A stretch of DNA of 64,000 nucleotides from Anaerolineae bacterium (lineage in GTDB: Bacteria > Chloroflexota > Anaerolineae > Aggregatilineales > Phototrophicaceae): the NCBI GenBank assembly GCA_022822305.1, contig JAJEBY010000002.1, positions 124,001 through 188,000 on the forward strand, in the 5' to 3' direction. Under the pieces are notes generated by a model. That model made no database searches, was not told where the DNA came from, and saw only the letters and a program-made list of their open reading frames with translations. A program made the position numbers and the translations under genes. Every line of letters begins with the position of its first letter. Within the stretch, counting starts at the first letter, position 1. Positions 43,502-52,694 of the stretch are shown here, one piece after another.

Positions 43502-44269
43502 TCAACTACTTTGCATTCGCAGCGCCCCATCTAGCCGAATAGTCTCGCCATTGAGCATGGGGTTTTCTACGATCTGCTGAGCCAGCCGCGCGAATTCCTC
43601 GGGCTGGCCGAGCCGAGAAGGAAAGGGCGCCTGCTTGCCCAGCGATTCCCGTACTGCTTCCGGCAGGCTGCCGAGCAAGGGAGTGTCGAAAAGGCCGGGC
43701 GCGATGGCGCAGACACGGATGCCGTTTCGCGCCAGATCGCGGGCGATGGGCAAGGTCATGCCGACGATGCCGCCTTTGGATGCCGAGTACGCCGCCTGCC
43801 CAATTTGACCTTCGAATGCGGCAACCGATGCGGTATTGATGATGACGCCGCGTTCGCCGTCGGCATTGGCGTGATTGTTTGACATCGCGGTCGCGGCCAG
43901 CCGTATGACGTTGAACGTTCCGATGAGATTGATGCGGATCACCGTCTCGAACAATTCCAGCGGATGAGCGCCACGGCTGCTGGCGGTGCGCGTGGCGAGG
44001 CCGACGCCGGCGCAGTTGACGACAACGTTCAATCCCCCGAATGCGGCGCGGGCATAGTCTACGGCAGCCAGGACCTCTGTTTCATTCGTCACATCCGCAA
44101 TTGTGAAGCGAGCGCGATCGCCGAGCTGTCCGGCCAGCGCATTTCCGCGTTCGTCATCGCGATCGAGGATGACAACCTTGGCGCCACAGTCAACGAATCG
44201 GCTAGCCGTTGCGGCGCCCAAGCCGGAGGCGCCACCGGTGATCAGGGCGGTGATAGCGGTCAGTTCCAT
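43502..44269 (-). CDS. short-chain dehydrogenase/reductase (3-hydroxyacyl-CoA dehydrogenase type II-like)
   Basis: Classical SDR of 255 residues. The cofactor loop is [13 protein letters not shown], followed by the adenine-ring Asp in [13 protein letters not shown], the catalytic Ser in [10 protein letters not shown] and the YSASK motif, and [11 protein letters not shown]. The [17 protein letters not shown] region and APGLFDTP resemble the HSD17B10/type II hydroxyacyl-CoA dehydrogenases that oxidise short branched or straight 3-hydroxyacyl-CoA with NAD. It sits between rho and the cysH leader on the same strand. No other beta-oxidation genes adjoin. Confidence 0.88.
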   Translation of the reverse strand: MELTAITALITGGASGLGAATASRFVDCGAKVVILDRDDERGNALAGQLGDRARFTIADVTNETEVLAAVDYARAAFGGLNVVVNCAGVGLATRTASSRGAHPLELFETVIRINLIGTFNVIRLAATAMSNNHANADGERGVIINTASVAAFEGQIGQAAYSASKGGIVGMTLPIARDLARNGIRVCAIAPGLFDTPLLGSLPEAVRESLGKQAPFPSRLGQPEEFARLAQQIVENPMLNGETIRLDGALRMQSS

Positions 44270-44313
44270 GCATTGGACTCCGGTGAAGCGGTTGAAGCGA
44301 GCGGCGATTGGCG

Positions 44314-45582
44314 CTAGCGGCCGTTGGACCCGCTGAGGCTGTTCAGGAACTTCTGGTTGGTATCATAGAGACGGAAATTCTGCAGGAGCTGTTCCGTGGC
44401 GCCGACGATGCCCTCGGGCTGCTCCGCCAGGTGCGACCACATGCGCCGCATAGTATAGACGCGCTGCAATACATCCGGACCCAGTAGCAGTTCCTCGCGC
44501 CGGGTAGAAGACTGTTCGATATCAAACGCGGGGAAAACGCGTCGTTCCTGCAGCTTGCGGCTCAGGTGCAATTCCATATTGCCGGTGCCTTTGAATTCTT
44601 CATAGATGACATCGTCCATCTTGCTGCCGGTATTAACCAGGCAAGTCGCCACAATGGTGAGGCTGCCGCCTTCTTCGACATTGCGCGCGGCGCCGAAGAG
44701 GCGTTTGGGCGGGTGAATCGCCGAGGGATCCAGTCCGCCAGACAGCGTGCGTCCGCTGGTGGGGACGACCAGGTTATATGCGCGCGCCAGACGGGTGACG
44801 CTGTCCAACATCATGACCACATTGCGCTTGACCTCGACCAGTCGTTTGGCGCGCTCCAGCGCCATTTCAGCGACGCGGACATGATGATGCACAGGATCGT
44901 CGAAAGTGGAGGCGATGACTTCGGCGTCGACCGATCGATCCATGTCGGTGACCTCTTCCGGCCGCTCGCCAATCAGCGCAATCATCAGATGCACTTCCGG
45001 GTAGTTTTGGCTGATCGCGTTGGCGATGTCCTTGAGAACGGTGGTCTTGCCGGCTTTAGGAGGAGAAACGATCAAGCCGCGCTGACCGAAGCCGACGGGC
45101 GCAATCAGGTTGAGCATGCGCGTGGACAGAATGCGCGGCAGGGTTTCCAGATTGAAGCGCACTTCGGGAAAGATTGGCGTTAGTCGTTCAAAGATCGGCC
45201 GTTGCTTGACTTCGTGTGGATTCAAGCCATTGACGGCATCCACGCGCAACAAGCCAAAATAGCGCTCGGTATCTTTTGGCGGACGCACCTGACCAATGAC
45301 CATATCTCCCGTGCGCAGATTGAACTTCTTAATCTGTGTCTGGCTGACGTAGATGTCGTTCTTGCCGGGCAGATATCCCTCGGCGCGCAGGAAACCAATA
45401 CCATCGTCCACGACTTCCAATACGCCGCCACGCAACTCATGACCGCGGCGCACCGCGTCCTGGCGTAACAGGCCAATTATTAGATCCTGCTTCTTCAATC
45501 TACTGAAGCGGGGGACATTATGGTCGCGCGCCATATTACGCAGTTCGGGAAGGGTCTTGGTCTCGAGTTTTGCAATGTTCAT
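44314..45582 (-). CDS. rho: transcription termination factor Rho
   Basis: Hexameric RNA-dependent ATPase of 422 residues. It has the N-terminal helical Rho_N region ([20 protein letters not shown]), a cold-shock-like RNA-binding domain ([28 protein letters not shown], key residues G-F-L-R), Walker [11 protein letters not shown] at about 174-183, the Walker B/catalytic region [12 protein letters not shown] and [15 protein letters not shown], and the R-loop/Q-loop region [21 protein letters not shown]. No large insertion domain is present. It has a promoter candidate and a leader of about 300 bases, consistent with autoregulation. Confidence 0.97.
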   Translation of the reverse strand: MNIAKLETKTLPELRNMARDHNVPRFSRLKKQDLIIGLLRQDAVRRGHELRGGVLEVVDDGIGFLRAEGYLPGKNDIYVSQTQIKKFNLRTGDMVIGQVRPPKDTERYFGLLRVDAVNGLNPHEVKQRPIFERLTPIFPEVRFNLETLPRILSTRMLNLIAPVGFGQRGLIVSPPKAGKTTVLKDIANAISQNYPEVHLMIALIGERPEEVTDMDRSVDAEVIASTFDDPVHHHVRVAEMALERAKRLVEVKRNVVMMLDSVTRLARAYNLVVPTSGRTLSGGLDPSAIHPPKRLFGAARNVEEGGSLTIVATCLVNTGSKMDDVIYEEFKGTGNMELHLSRKLQERRVFPAFDIEQSSTRREELLLGPDVLQRVYTMRRMWSHLAEQPEGIVGATEQLLQNFRLYDTNQKFLNSLSGSNGR

Positions 45583-45894
45583 GTATTCTGTCCTGATGAT
45601 TTTTGTTATTGATACGGCAGGGGATTACCTATGTGTTGGCAAGCGACAAGCAAGCAAATGTTCAAACTTGGCTTCTGTGGGTCTTCACCGGCGGCAAGAC
45701 TTCACTGATCTAATTTGGTCTAAATCTGCGTAGGAGCTCGTCGAACTTCCTCCGAGCACGTGTGTGCGTCAACGCGGAAATTCACGGGTAATAGATGAGC
45801 ACAATGATTTACCCAGCAAATGAAAGGAGGTGCTTGGCATGCAATCTCTAAATGAAAACAACTACAAACGTGGGATAAGAAGACAGACAGGGTC
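45583..45894 (-). other. long 5' leader of rho
   Basis: About 300 bases between the rho promoter candidate and the rho ATG with no good ORF on the minus strand. The leader is less GC-rich than the coding regions around it and contains CACCTCCTTTC (45832-45822), an 11-base match to the 3' end of bacterial 16S rRNA. An inherent GGAGG (near 45746-45750) with no start codon behind it could pair with that element. The rho start codon has only a weak AGGA nine bases upstream. Confidence 0.45.
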
Positions 45895-45901
45895 AATATA
45901 G
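45839..45901 (+). CDS. possible 20-residue small ORF with perfect ribosome binding site
   Basis: On the plus strand AAAGGAGGTG (45823-45832, a complete complement of the 16S tail) precedes ATG 45839 by six bases after the GTG end. The ORF encodes 20 residues, basic and Asn/Arg-rich, ending at TAG 45901. It is antisense to the rho leader and overlaps its -10 box. No plus-strand promoter is clear. It may be real, an antisense RNA leader, or the shadow of an anti-Shine-Dalgarno element in the rho message. Confidence 0.3.
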   Translation: MQSLNENNYKRGIRRQTGSI

Positions 45902-45923
45902 CACACAAATCTTGGCAGGTCAA
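45895..45923 (-). promoter_or_regulatory. candidate promoter of rho
   Basis: On the minus strand TTGACC (45923-45918), 17-base spacer, TATATT (45900-45895). Five of six -35 and five of six -10 consensus bases match, the best spaced promoter in the window. Confidence 0.6.
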
Positions 45924-45993
45924 ACATGAATGTTGTCTCTTATTAAGTTCGTACGTCTACACTCAATTGCGCTGCCGGGAGCAGAGAATAGAG

Positions 45994-46021
45994 CAAAGAC
46001 CCCTGCCAGACGACAAGGGTC
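45994..46021 (-). terminator. probable terminator of the sugar ABC operon
   Basis: On the minus strand GACCCTTG (46021-46014) pairs with CAGGGGTC (46005-45998) with one wobble around an 8-base loop, then TTTG. It lies about 23 bases after the binding-protein stop. The T-tract is short, so efficiency is uncertain. Confidence 0.5.
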
Positions 46022-46043
46022 CCTTGCTGAGAACACGACGTGA

Positions 46044-47384
46044 TCAGCTGTCAAGATCGTCGTGCAATTCGGCAGCTTCTCCGTTGAGCTCGTCCAGAGC
46101 AGCGGCCGCTTCGGAATCACCGTTGACCACTTCCGCTATCACATTGGGCACGATGCCGCGGACAGCGCTGTAGCTGGGCAATCCGGGCGACGAATACACC
46201 GAGAGCGATTCGTCTTGCAGGATGCCTTGAACTTCCAAGAAGCGTTCGAAGGGCATGCGTGGTTCGGTGAAGTCGTCGGCCGTCACTTCAATATCGTTGC
46301 GGATACTGAAGTAGCCGGTTGCGCCGGACCAGGCCAATTGCGCATCTGCGCCGGCCAGAAACTTCACGAAGAGCCAGGTTGCGACTTCCGCTTCCGCCGT
46401 CGCCGTCAATATTGCCTGGCTGGGCACGAATAGCTGGAGCGTGGGGCCGACGCTTTCAGCGCCTGGAAACGCCGTGATTATCCACTCGTCGGTCATTTCG
46501 GCGGCAGCGGCATCCCAGGTGATGAAGGGTATGCCCGCCGAGCTGCCCGCTGCAAAGGGCGTGATGCCGACCGAGAAGTCACCGGTGTTTTGGTAGCGTT
46601 CGGCGAAAAGATAGGCGCAATTGTTGTCCAACATGCGCGTGAACATTTCCATTGTGGCTACCACTTCATCCGAGCCGAAAATGTACTCGCCAGCGTCCTT
46701 ATCGAATATGGCGCCACCGTGCGCGGCGACAAAGCTCTCAAAGTGCGAGGTACCGGTATCCAGCGGATAGCCCTGGTACATGTCGCTGGCGCCGGCTGCA
46801 CAGGAGATTTCCTCGAATTCCGCCAAGGTCTGGGGCGCGCGTCGTTCAAAGCCAAGCGCCTCGACTATATCGAGATTGGTATAGAACACGTTCAGCGAGT
46901 TCTGATTGGCCCAGGCTACGCGCATGCCGTGGAAGGGCGGGAAGTCCAGTTGATTGACATCGAGCAGGTCGAAGTTGAGATTCTGCTGCTCCTCCGCCGG
47001 GATGCCCCATTCCGGACTATTCAACAGCAAATTGATATCGACGACGACGCCTTCGTTGGCCCAGCCGGCAACGGCGTTGGCATAACCCGCGACCAGATTG
47101 GGCAATTCTCCGGAAAGAATGGCCGTATTCATCAGGTCTTCAATCGGGCCGTAACTGCCTTGGTGGATGGCTTCCACGGTAATGCCGTATTCGTTGGTGC
47201 TGTTGAATTCGTCTATCAACGCCGACATCGTGTTCGCTTGCGTACTATCATCGGAATACTGATGCCAATAGACGACCGTCTGGCCGGAAGGATCGACGCC
47301 CTCATACGATACTTCGTTTTGCGCCTGGGCCAGGCCAAGGCTCAAAACCAACAACATAAGAAAGATGCTTAGCTTCTTGTACAT
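46044..47384 (-). CDS. extracellular solute-binding protein of a carbohydrate ABC importer
   Basis: A 446-residue secreted or membrane-anchored binding protein (family 1, maltose-binding type). It starts MYKKLSIFLMLLVLSLGLAQAQ, a Sec signal peptide with an AQA cleavage site and no lipobox Cys. The mature part has TVVYWHQYSDDS, LIDEFNSTNEYGITVEAIHQ and a hinge containing GSSAGIPFITWDAAA, typical of sugar-binding proteins. The ATG at 47384 begins the signal peptide, although the frame is open to 47513. It is the third gene of the importer, after both permeases. The ligand is unknown, possibly a glycerol-phosphate or oligosaccharide type compound. Confidence 0.9.
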   Translation of the reverse strand: MYKKLSIFLMLLVLSLGLAQAQNEVSYEGVDPSGQTVVYWHQYSDDSTQANTMSALIDEFNSTNEYGITVEAIHQGSYGPIEDLMNTAILSGELPNLVAGYANAVAGWANEGVVVDINLLLNSPEWGIPAEEQQNLNFDLLDVNQLDFPPFHGMRVAWANQNSLNVFYTNLDIVEALGFERRAPQTLAEFEEISCAAGASDMYQGYPLDTGTSHFESFVAAHGGAIFDKDAGEYIFGSDEVVATMEMFTRMLDNNCAYLFAERYQNTGDFSVGITPFAAGSSAGIPFITWDAAAAEMTDEWIITAFPGAESVGPTLQLFVPSQAILTATAEAEVATWLFVKFLAGADAQLAWSGATGYFSIRNDIEVTADDFTEPRMPFERFLEVQGILQDESLSVYSSPGLPSYSAVRGIVPNVIAEVVNGDSEAAAALDELNGEAAELHDDLDS

Positions 47385-47505
47385 AACTCCTGCTGCTCCT
47401 CTCATGATTTGGGTTAGCTGAAAAATTGTGTCTGCCATATTGCCTCCCACCGCGCTATTCACTGCCGCAGCACGTTTGGTACGCGGCAGGAATGCGCCGT
47501 CTCGC

Positions 47506-48462
47506 TTATCCACGAATGCCGGTCTGCGCGATCCCTTCAGTGAATTGCTTTTGCGCTAGAAAATATAATATCAGAATTGGTATGACGGTAATCACGGACG
47601 CTGCCATCTGCAGATTAAGATCGCCCGGCGTGTCGGCGGTGACGAAGTTGGCGAGACCTACCGCGATCGGTCGCCAATCGTCGTTGATCGTGACCAGCAG
47701 CGGCCACATCAGCGCGTTCCAGGATCCGATGAAGCCGAGCGTGATGATAGTCATGATTGGCGCTTTCGACAACGGCAGGACTACGCTGCGCAAGAAGCGC
47801 GGATGCCCCGCGCCGTCAATGCGAGCCGCATCCCATAAATCGTTGGGAATCTGGAGAAAGAATTGCCGCAAGAGAAAGATGTTAAACACCGATGCGAAAA
47901 AGGGAACGGTCAATGACGGCCAATTGTTGAACCAGGCGCCGGCTGGACCGAACAGACTCTCGCTCAGCCTGCCGAGCCAAATCACCGTCAGCAAATGCGG
48001 AATCAGCATAACGATGCCGGGGATCATCATGGTGGAAAGGAATAGCGCGAAGATGACATTGCGACCGACGAAGTTCATGCGCGCGAAGGCGTAGGCCGCC
48101 GGTATGCAAACCGCGAGCGATCCAACTACCGAAATCAAGGTGATGCGCAAGCTGTTCCATAGATAGCCGGAGACTGATATCGACTGCAGAATACCGGTGA
48201 CCGGATCGGTGACGAGCTCGATATCGAGGAAATTAGCTCGGCGCAGGGCAGTGGAGTAGTTTTCCCAAAGCAGATTCTCGGGCAGCAGGCGCGTGAGACT
48301 CACTTCGCTGAGCGTCATAAAAGATGCGCTGATCATCCAGAGAAAGGGTCCGACAGCGACGATCACGCCGGCAAACAGTACGGTATAAATGCCGAGCTTC
48401 GACCAGTCGAAGCCAGACGGCGGCTTGGCAATCGACGACAAGTTCCTGGTGCTTTCAGCCAT
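47506..48462 (-). CDS. carbohydrate ABC importer permease (MalG type)
   Basis: Inner-membrane permease of 318 residues with six spans and the cytoplasmic EAA loop DAARIDGAGHPRFLRSVVLPLSKAP, which docks the ATPase. The C-terminus ends QKQFTEGIAQTGIRG, the MalG-like FTEGLTAGAVKG ending. Its first bases overlap the upstream MalF-type gene by eight, so translation is coupled. The ATP-binding subunit is missing from the window, as is common when a shared MsmX-like ATPase serves several importers. Confidence 0.92.
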   Translation of the reverse strand: MAESTRNLSSIAKPPSGFDWSKLGIYTVLFAGVIVAVGPFLWMISASFMTLSEVSLTRLLPENLLWENYSTALRRANFLDIELVTDPVTGILQSISVSGYLWNSLRITLISVVGSLAVCIPAAYAFARMNFVGRNVIFALFLSTMMIPGIVMLIPHLLTVIWLGRLSESLFGPAGAWFNNWPSLTVPFFASVFNIFLLRQFFLQIPNDLWDAARIDGAGHPRFLRSVVLPLSKAPIMTIITLGFIGSWNALMWPLLVTINDDWRPIAVGLANFVTADTPGDLNLQMAASVITVIPILILYFLAQKQFTEGIAQTGIRG

Positions 48463-50104
48463 AAAACACCCGCCTGCCCATGACGCGATTCTGGAACAAT
48501 GTCAGCGCGAGAATCATGGCGAAAAGAACGAACGCCATGGACGATGCGTATCCGTATCGATTGCTATTCTGTAGTTCGTCAAAGATGTAGACGCTGGCGG
48601 TATTCACCTTGCTGCCGACGGCGCCGGTGCGCAGAATCCAGATCTGGGTGAAGGCCTGGAACGTACCGATGATCGCCACCAGCGAGAGGAAGAAAACGGT
48701 GGGCGAGAGCATGGGCAAGGTGATGTGACGGAAAATGCGCCAGCCGCTCGCGCCATCAATGCGCGCCGCTTCGTATAATTCGCCCGGGATATTGCCCAGT
48801 CCTGCCAGGAATATGACGGCATCATAACCAATATAGGTCCAGGTCGAGTAGATCATGATGACGACCAGCGCTAGCGCCGGTCCAGCGAGAAAATCGGGCA
48901 GCCCCAACAATTCGCCAACCGGATTGCGCTCGAGTATCCAGCGCTGAGGTTCAATGCCAAATATCGACAGCATGCGATTGGCTGGCGCCGTTTCCGGCGC
49001 GTTGAAGATAATGCGAAAGACAATGGAGGTGGCGACGAAAGGTGTGATGTAGGGGATAAAATAGACCATGCGAAAAAAGGCGCGATACCGAATCGGCTGG
49101 AAGAGCAAGTATGCCAAGAGCAATCCGATCGACAGTTGCACCGGCACTGTGCCGAGCGCGTACATAATGGTGATCCAAAAGCCTTGGAGCAGGTCCTCAT
49201 CTGCCGACGTCAGCGCCGCCGGCATCTCCGCCATCAGCAGATACCCGCCGACCGCCAGACTGATCCCGGCTAGAATCAAGACCAGGAAACGGCGATTCTC
49301 GGTAGCTCTGATGCCGCGCTGGAAAATCACCCAAGCCAGCGCCAAAAGACATGCCCCGCAGGTGACGAAGACCAGCTGCGACCAGATTGGCAGCGCTTCA
49401 CCGGATTCACGCGCGGCCGCAAGCGCCGCATCAATTTCAGCCAAGGTGAGCTGTAGCAAGAAGATGCCGCCAAGGATGGCCGTGATTACGCCCATGCTCT
49501 GCGCGATGACCTGTCCACGGAGTTGGTGAGGAAAACGCCGCAACAACACGGCGACGACCAATGCTGAACAGAGCAGCGCCGCGAGCATTTGGTTGCCGGC
49601 CAACAGCACATCCGCGTGCAGGAAGCTTTCGCCCAACTTCTCCATGAAGAGTTCGAGGCTGGTATTTTGGCCGCGAACCTGGCGTGGTATGACCATCACA
49701 ATCGGGATGAGCTTGAAGAACCAGTCAACGACCAACAGGATACTGTATCCGAGGACGAGGCCGCAGGCAATCTGCGCGTAGTCGACAACCCGTCGGGAAT
49801 CGCTCAGGTTGGCGCGCAGTCTTCGGATGAGCAGAAAGCCCGTCGCCAGCAATAGCAACGCCAACCAGAAGAACAGAATGAAAGCCAGATTGCCCAGCGC
49901 TTTCTCATAATTGGCCAGCCCGCTGTAATGATCGGGGAATCGGCGCCAGCGATGCAAACTGACGAAGAAGGCAAATGCGACCGGGAACAATCCGAACAAG
50001 CCAATCAGCGTGGCCGCCGGCGCCAAGAATAGATACGCCGTGAAGTTTTCCTTTACGACTCTTCCGCGCCGGGACGCAAAGAACTCTCTGGCTGAATTGC
50101 CCAT
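48455..50104 (-). CDS. carbohydrate ABC importer permease (MalF type) with large membrane insertion
   Basis: A 549-residue permease. The first span (YLFLAPAATLIGLFGLFPVAFAFF) and the C-terminal five-span core with EAA loop YEAARIDGASGWRIFRHITLPML are normal for MalF/UgpA. Between them, about residues 70-290 hold several additional hydrophobic helices and charged loops that standard 300-residue members lack. E. coli MalF also has an insertion here, but periplasmic, not membranous. ATG 50104 is preferred to the frame opening at 50137. It is the first gene of the importer operon. Confidence 0.88.
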   Translation of the reverse strand: MGNSAREFFASRRGRVVKENFTAYLFLAPAATLIGLFGLFPVAFAFFVSLHRWRRFPDHYSGLANYEKALGNLAFILFFWLALLLLATGFLLIRRLRANLSDSRRVVDYAQIACGLVLGYSILLVVDWFFKLIPIVMVIPRQVRGQNTSLELFMEKLGESFLHADVLLAGNQMLAALLCSALVVAVLLRRFPHQLRGQVIAQSMGVITAILGGIFLLQLTLAEIDAALAAARESGEALPIWSQLVFVTCGACLLALAWVIFQRGIRATENRRFLVLILAGISLAVGGYLLMAEMPAALTSADEDLLQGFWITIMYALGTVPVQLSIGLLLAYLLFQPIRYRAFFRMVYFIPYITPFVATSIVFRIIFNAPETAPANRMLSIFGIEPQRWILERNPVGELLGLPDFLAGPALALVVIMIYSTWTYIGYDAVIFLAGLGNIPGELYEAARIDGASGWRIFRHITLPMLSPTVFFLSLVAIIGTFQAFTQIWILRTGAVGSKVNTASVYIFDELQNSNRYGYASSMAFVLFAMILALTLFQNRVMGRRVFYG

Positions 50105-50401
50105 GGCCACGCGATCAGTCCAACGACTAACAAGCACGAACGATTTCGCTTGCGATTTGACTATAAATCATATGGCGCGCAATTCAAAACAATCAAGCGG
50201 CCAATTGCCGGAGACTAACCGCCGGCGCGCCCGTTCTATGTCCGTATTTGACGGTCGCCTTGCCTATCCGATGACGCGCCTCGGTCGTGCAGCTGTAGCG
50301 CCTGCGCGCTTCGGGGATTCCGTTAGTATTATTTTTCACAAAGTTTCGGCGAATCGTGTTAAAATAACTCCAGACTCAGCGACATGTTGGGATGCCTGCA
50401 G

Positions 50402-51343
50402 ATGCCACGCATTTACGTAATCGGCGCCTTAGTGTATGACTTGGTCTTTGATGTGCCGGATTGGTTGCAGCCAAATCTGGCGGTTCATGCTTCCAGAGTG
50501 ACCATGTCACCGGGCGGCAAAGGCTTGAATCAGGCGGTGGCAGCTCAGCGGCTCGGTGGCGACGCAACGCTGATCGGCTGCGTCGGCAGAGATCTCTTCG
50601 GCGACGAAATGTTGAAGGAGCTGCGCAAAACCGGTGTCAACGTGGAGCACGTTTATCAGCTGGAGACGGCGCAGACCAGCGTGTCGAGCATAATCGTCAA
50701 GGACAATATGCCGGGATTCATTGGCGCGCCGGATGCCAGCCGACGCGTCAGCGAGAGCCAAATCCGCAGCGCCCTGCGCGATTTGGGTCCGGATGATATT
50801 CTCTCGCTCAACTTTGAGATTCCTCAAGATGTCGTACCCCTGGCGCTTGCTCTGGGAAGGGAGGCGGGCGCGACCACTGTGCTGAATCCGGCGCCCTTTT
50901 TCACCAGAGACGACTTTGTTATCGATTACTTGCATCTGGTCGATGCGCTGATCCCGAACATGCTGGAAGCCCAGGTAATCCTCGATAGCGAAGCCGACGA
51001 TCCCGATGAGTTGGCGAGAGGCTTGCTGGCATTTGGCGTCGAGCAAGTGGTGATGACCATGGGCGAAGCCGGCAGCAACTATTACGATGCTTCGCGCCAG
51101 GTTATGCAGCCGATATTTCCGGTTGATGCTGTTGATACTACTGGCGCCAGTGACGCTTTTGTCGGCGCCTATTGCCTTGGTTTGTCTAAACGCTGGGACA
51201 GGGCGGTTCGGACGGCGTTTGCCGCGGCTGTCGCGGGCCTGAGTTGTACTAGACACGGAACGATGTCATCGATGCCATTCTATTCGGAGGTAGAAGCGCT
51301 GCTTGATTCGCACCGTAACCTCAGTCGTCATCGTGGGTTTTAG
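50402..51343 (+). CDS. PfkB-family carbohydrate kinase (ribokinase-like)
   Basis: A 313-residue sugar kinase. N-terminal signature: SPGGKGLNQAVAAQRLGGDATLIGCVGRD. C-terminal catalytic signature: DAVDTTGASDAFVGAYCLGL, with the base Asp and the anion hole GAS. The GGKG loop resembles ribokinase, so ribose from the nucleoside hydrolase at 34-35 kb is a plausible substrate. Others in the family phosphorylate fructose or nucleosides. ATG 50402 starts the conserved strand, and the in-frame ATG at 50384 is an alternative. It is divergent from the ABC importer and ends 3 bases before the sigma-factor gene. Confidence 0.88.
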   Translation: MPRIYVIGALVYDLVFDVPDWLQPNLAVHASRVTMSPGGKGLNQAVAAQRLGGDATLIGCVGRDLFGDEMLKELRKTGVNVEHVYQLETAQTSVSSIIVKDNMPGFIGAPDASRRVSESQIRSALRDLGPDDILSLNFEIPQDVVPLALALGREAGATTVLNPAPFFTRDDFVIDYLHLVDALIPNMLEAQVILDSEADDPDELARGLLAFGVEQVVMTMGEAGSNYYDASRQVMQPIFPVDAVDTTGASDAFVGAYCLGLSKRWDRAVRTAFAAAVAGLSCTRHGTMSSMPFYSEVEALLDSHRNLSRHRGF

Positions 51344-51346
51344 ACC

Positions 51347-51961
51347 ATGCGGAAGTTATTCGCCCGACGAAAGCGCTACCAGCAACTCGATGTCCAGACG
51401 CTTGTCGAGCTGGCCAAGAACGACAAAGAGGCTTTTGGCGAATTGTACGAGCGCTACCTGCCGAAGATGTACAACTATATCTACTATCGCATTGGCAATG
51501 TTCACGACGCGGAGGATTTGACGGCCCGCTTGTTTTTCCGGGCCCTCTCGCATATCGGCAAATACGAGGACCGGGGAGTGCCCTTCCAAGCTTGGTTGTA
51601 TCGTATCGCGCACAATCTGGTCGCCAACTGGCATCGGGATCAAGGCCGCCGCAAAATAATTGCGCTGGATGATTATGTCGCCAACGCCCAAAATTCGGAG
51701 GCGCCAGATCGGCTTGCCGAGGAATTGGAAGAGAAACAGCAACTGCTGCAAGCCGTGCGTCGCCTGCCGGCAGATCGACAGCAACTGCTCTTGCTTAAGT
51801 TCATCGATCAGCTTTCAAACGCCGAAATCGGCGAAATCATGGGACGAACGGAAGGCGCGATCAAGTCGCTATACCATCGCACCTTGATGGCATTGCGCGA
51901 TGATTTGCAGTTACAAGACAACGCGATCGACGGCGACCGTCTTGTTGACAGCAGAGGGTAA
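51347..51961 (+). CDS. ECF-type RNA polymerase sigma factor
   Basis: A 204-residue sigma-70 family protein with region 2 (LYERYLPKMYNYIYYRIGNVHDAEDLTARLFFRAL, key residues D-A-E-D-L-T) and region 4 (LPADRQQLLLLKFIDQLSNAEIGEIMGRTEGAIKSLYHR) and no region 1 or 3. An N-terminal stretch of basic residues and the linker between regions are slightly longer than in minimal ECF factors. The gene for a small one-span membrane protein follows 8 bases later, which may be its anti-sigma factor. Confidence 0.93.
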   Translation: MRKLFARRKRYQQLDVQTLVELAKNDKEAFGELYERYLPKMYNYIYYRIGNVHDAEDLTARLFFRALSHIGKYEDRGVPFQAWLYRIAHNLVANWHRDQGRRKIIALDDYVANAQNSEAPDRLAEELEEKQQLLQAVRRLPADRQQLLLLKFIDQLSNAEIGEIMGRTEGAIKSLYHRTLMALRDDLQLQDNAIDGDRLVDSRG

Positions 51962-51969
51962 GCGGAAAT

Positions 51970-52353
51970 ATGGACGGGACATCGGAACTGAAGATTCAGG
52001 ACTTGCTCGATAGCGTCACTGAGTCTATCCAGCGTGGCGAAAATACCAAGTTGGAGCGTCTGCAGCTGCCGCCGCCTGGCACAGAAGCGGACGAGTTGAT
52101 TGACATCGTTACCGAGCTGGACGCGACGTTGATCGCTGTTGAGCCAAGTGCTGAATTCGCCGGGCAGTTGCGGTCACAATTGCTGGGCGAGCGCTCGAGC
52201 GTGATGAAGCGCGTACGGCAGATGCCGGCGAGGGTGCATGTTGCCGCCGTACTCGCAGTGATTGCGGGCTTCTTCTTATTATGGACGCGCAGGCTTTCCG
52301 ATACGACGACCGGGCAAGACATCACTGACGAGCCGATTGCCGCGCCGCTTTGA
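51970..52353 (+). CDS. one-span membrane protein, possible anti-sigma factor
   Basis: A 127-residue protein with a cytoplasmic, mostly acidic N-terminal 90 residues, a single hydrophobic span (VAAVLAVIAGFFLLW) and a short acidic outer tail. No zinc-binding HxxxCxxC anti-sigma motif is visible, so the anti-sigma role rests on its position after an ECF sigma gene and its topology. A family name is not recognised. Confidence 0.6.
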   Translation: MDGTSELKIQDLLDSVTESIQRGENTKLERLQLPPPGTEADELIDIVTELDATLIAVEPSAEFAGQLRSQLLGERSSVMKRVRQMPARVHVAAVLAVIAGFFLLWTRRLSDTTTGQDITDEPIAAPL

Positions 52354-52694
52354 CGCTTGGCGTCGTCGCGAGCTTCTTCGGCCAGCGCGCCACGCTGTGA
52401 AAGTCAAGCGGCTCAGCGACCTCGCCATATCGTTCCTGGAGCGCAAATTGCCGACAATCGGCGTACTTGCGGGCGCCAGTGTTCGAGCGTTCATCCGCAG
52501 TCGCTTCTGAGCAGATTGAAGACGGTGGACGGCGCTTGATCCGCTACTTCGGAGATAAGGCTCGCAATTGCAGAGTCTAAACCAAAATTGCAGATTGAAT
52601 GGTGGTCATCGCCGTTTCCAGGCACTACTCGTTCTGGCATTCGCGTGGTAGTCTTTTCGATTGAGACTTTCGAAGCGTAACGGCGGTACTAGCC
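52354..52694 (+). other. non-coding stretch upstream of the HisRS-like gene
   Basis: About 340 bases with short frames only. It contains the direct repeat ATTGCAGA at 52567-52574 and 52587-52594, two helical turns apart, which could be a regulator site. I looked for a His-rich leader ORF before the histidine genes and found none. No strong terminator or promoter is evident. Confidence 0.35.

Noticed and set aside
45822..45832. Fragment of a 16S rRNA gene
   Set aside because: Only 11 bases match the 16S tail, and the flanks have no rRNA similarity.
52262..52510. An 82-codon plus-strand frame after the sigma partner gene
   Set aside because: It overlaps the end of that gene in another frame, and the non-overlapping part shows no similarity or ribosome binding site.
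52354..52694. Histidine-rich leader peptide ahead of the HisRS-like/hisG genes
   Set aside because: No short ORF with clustered CAT/CAC codons and no terminator in this stretch.
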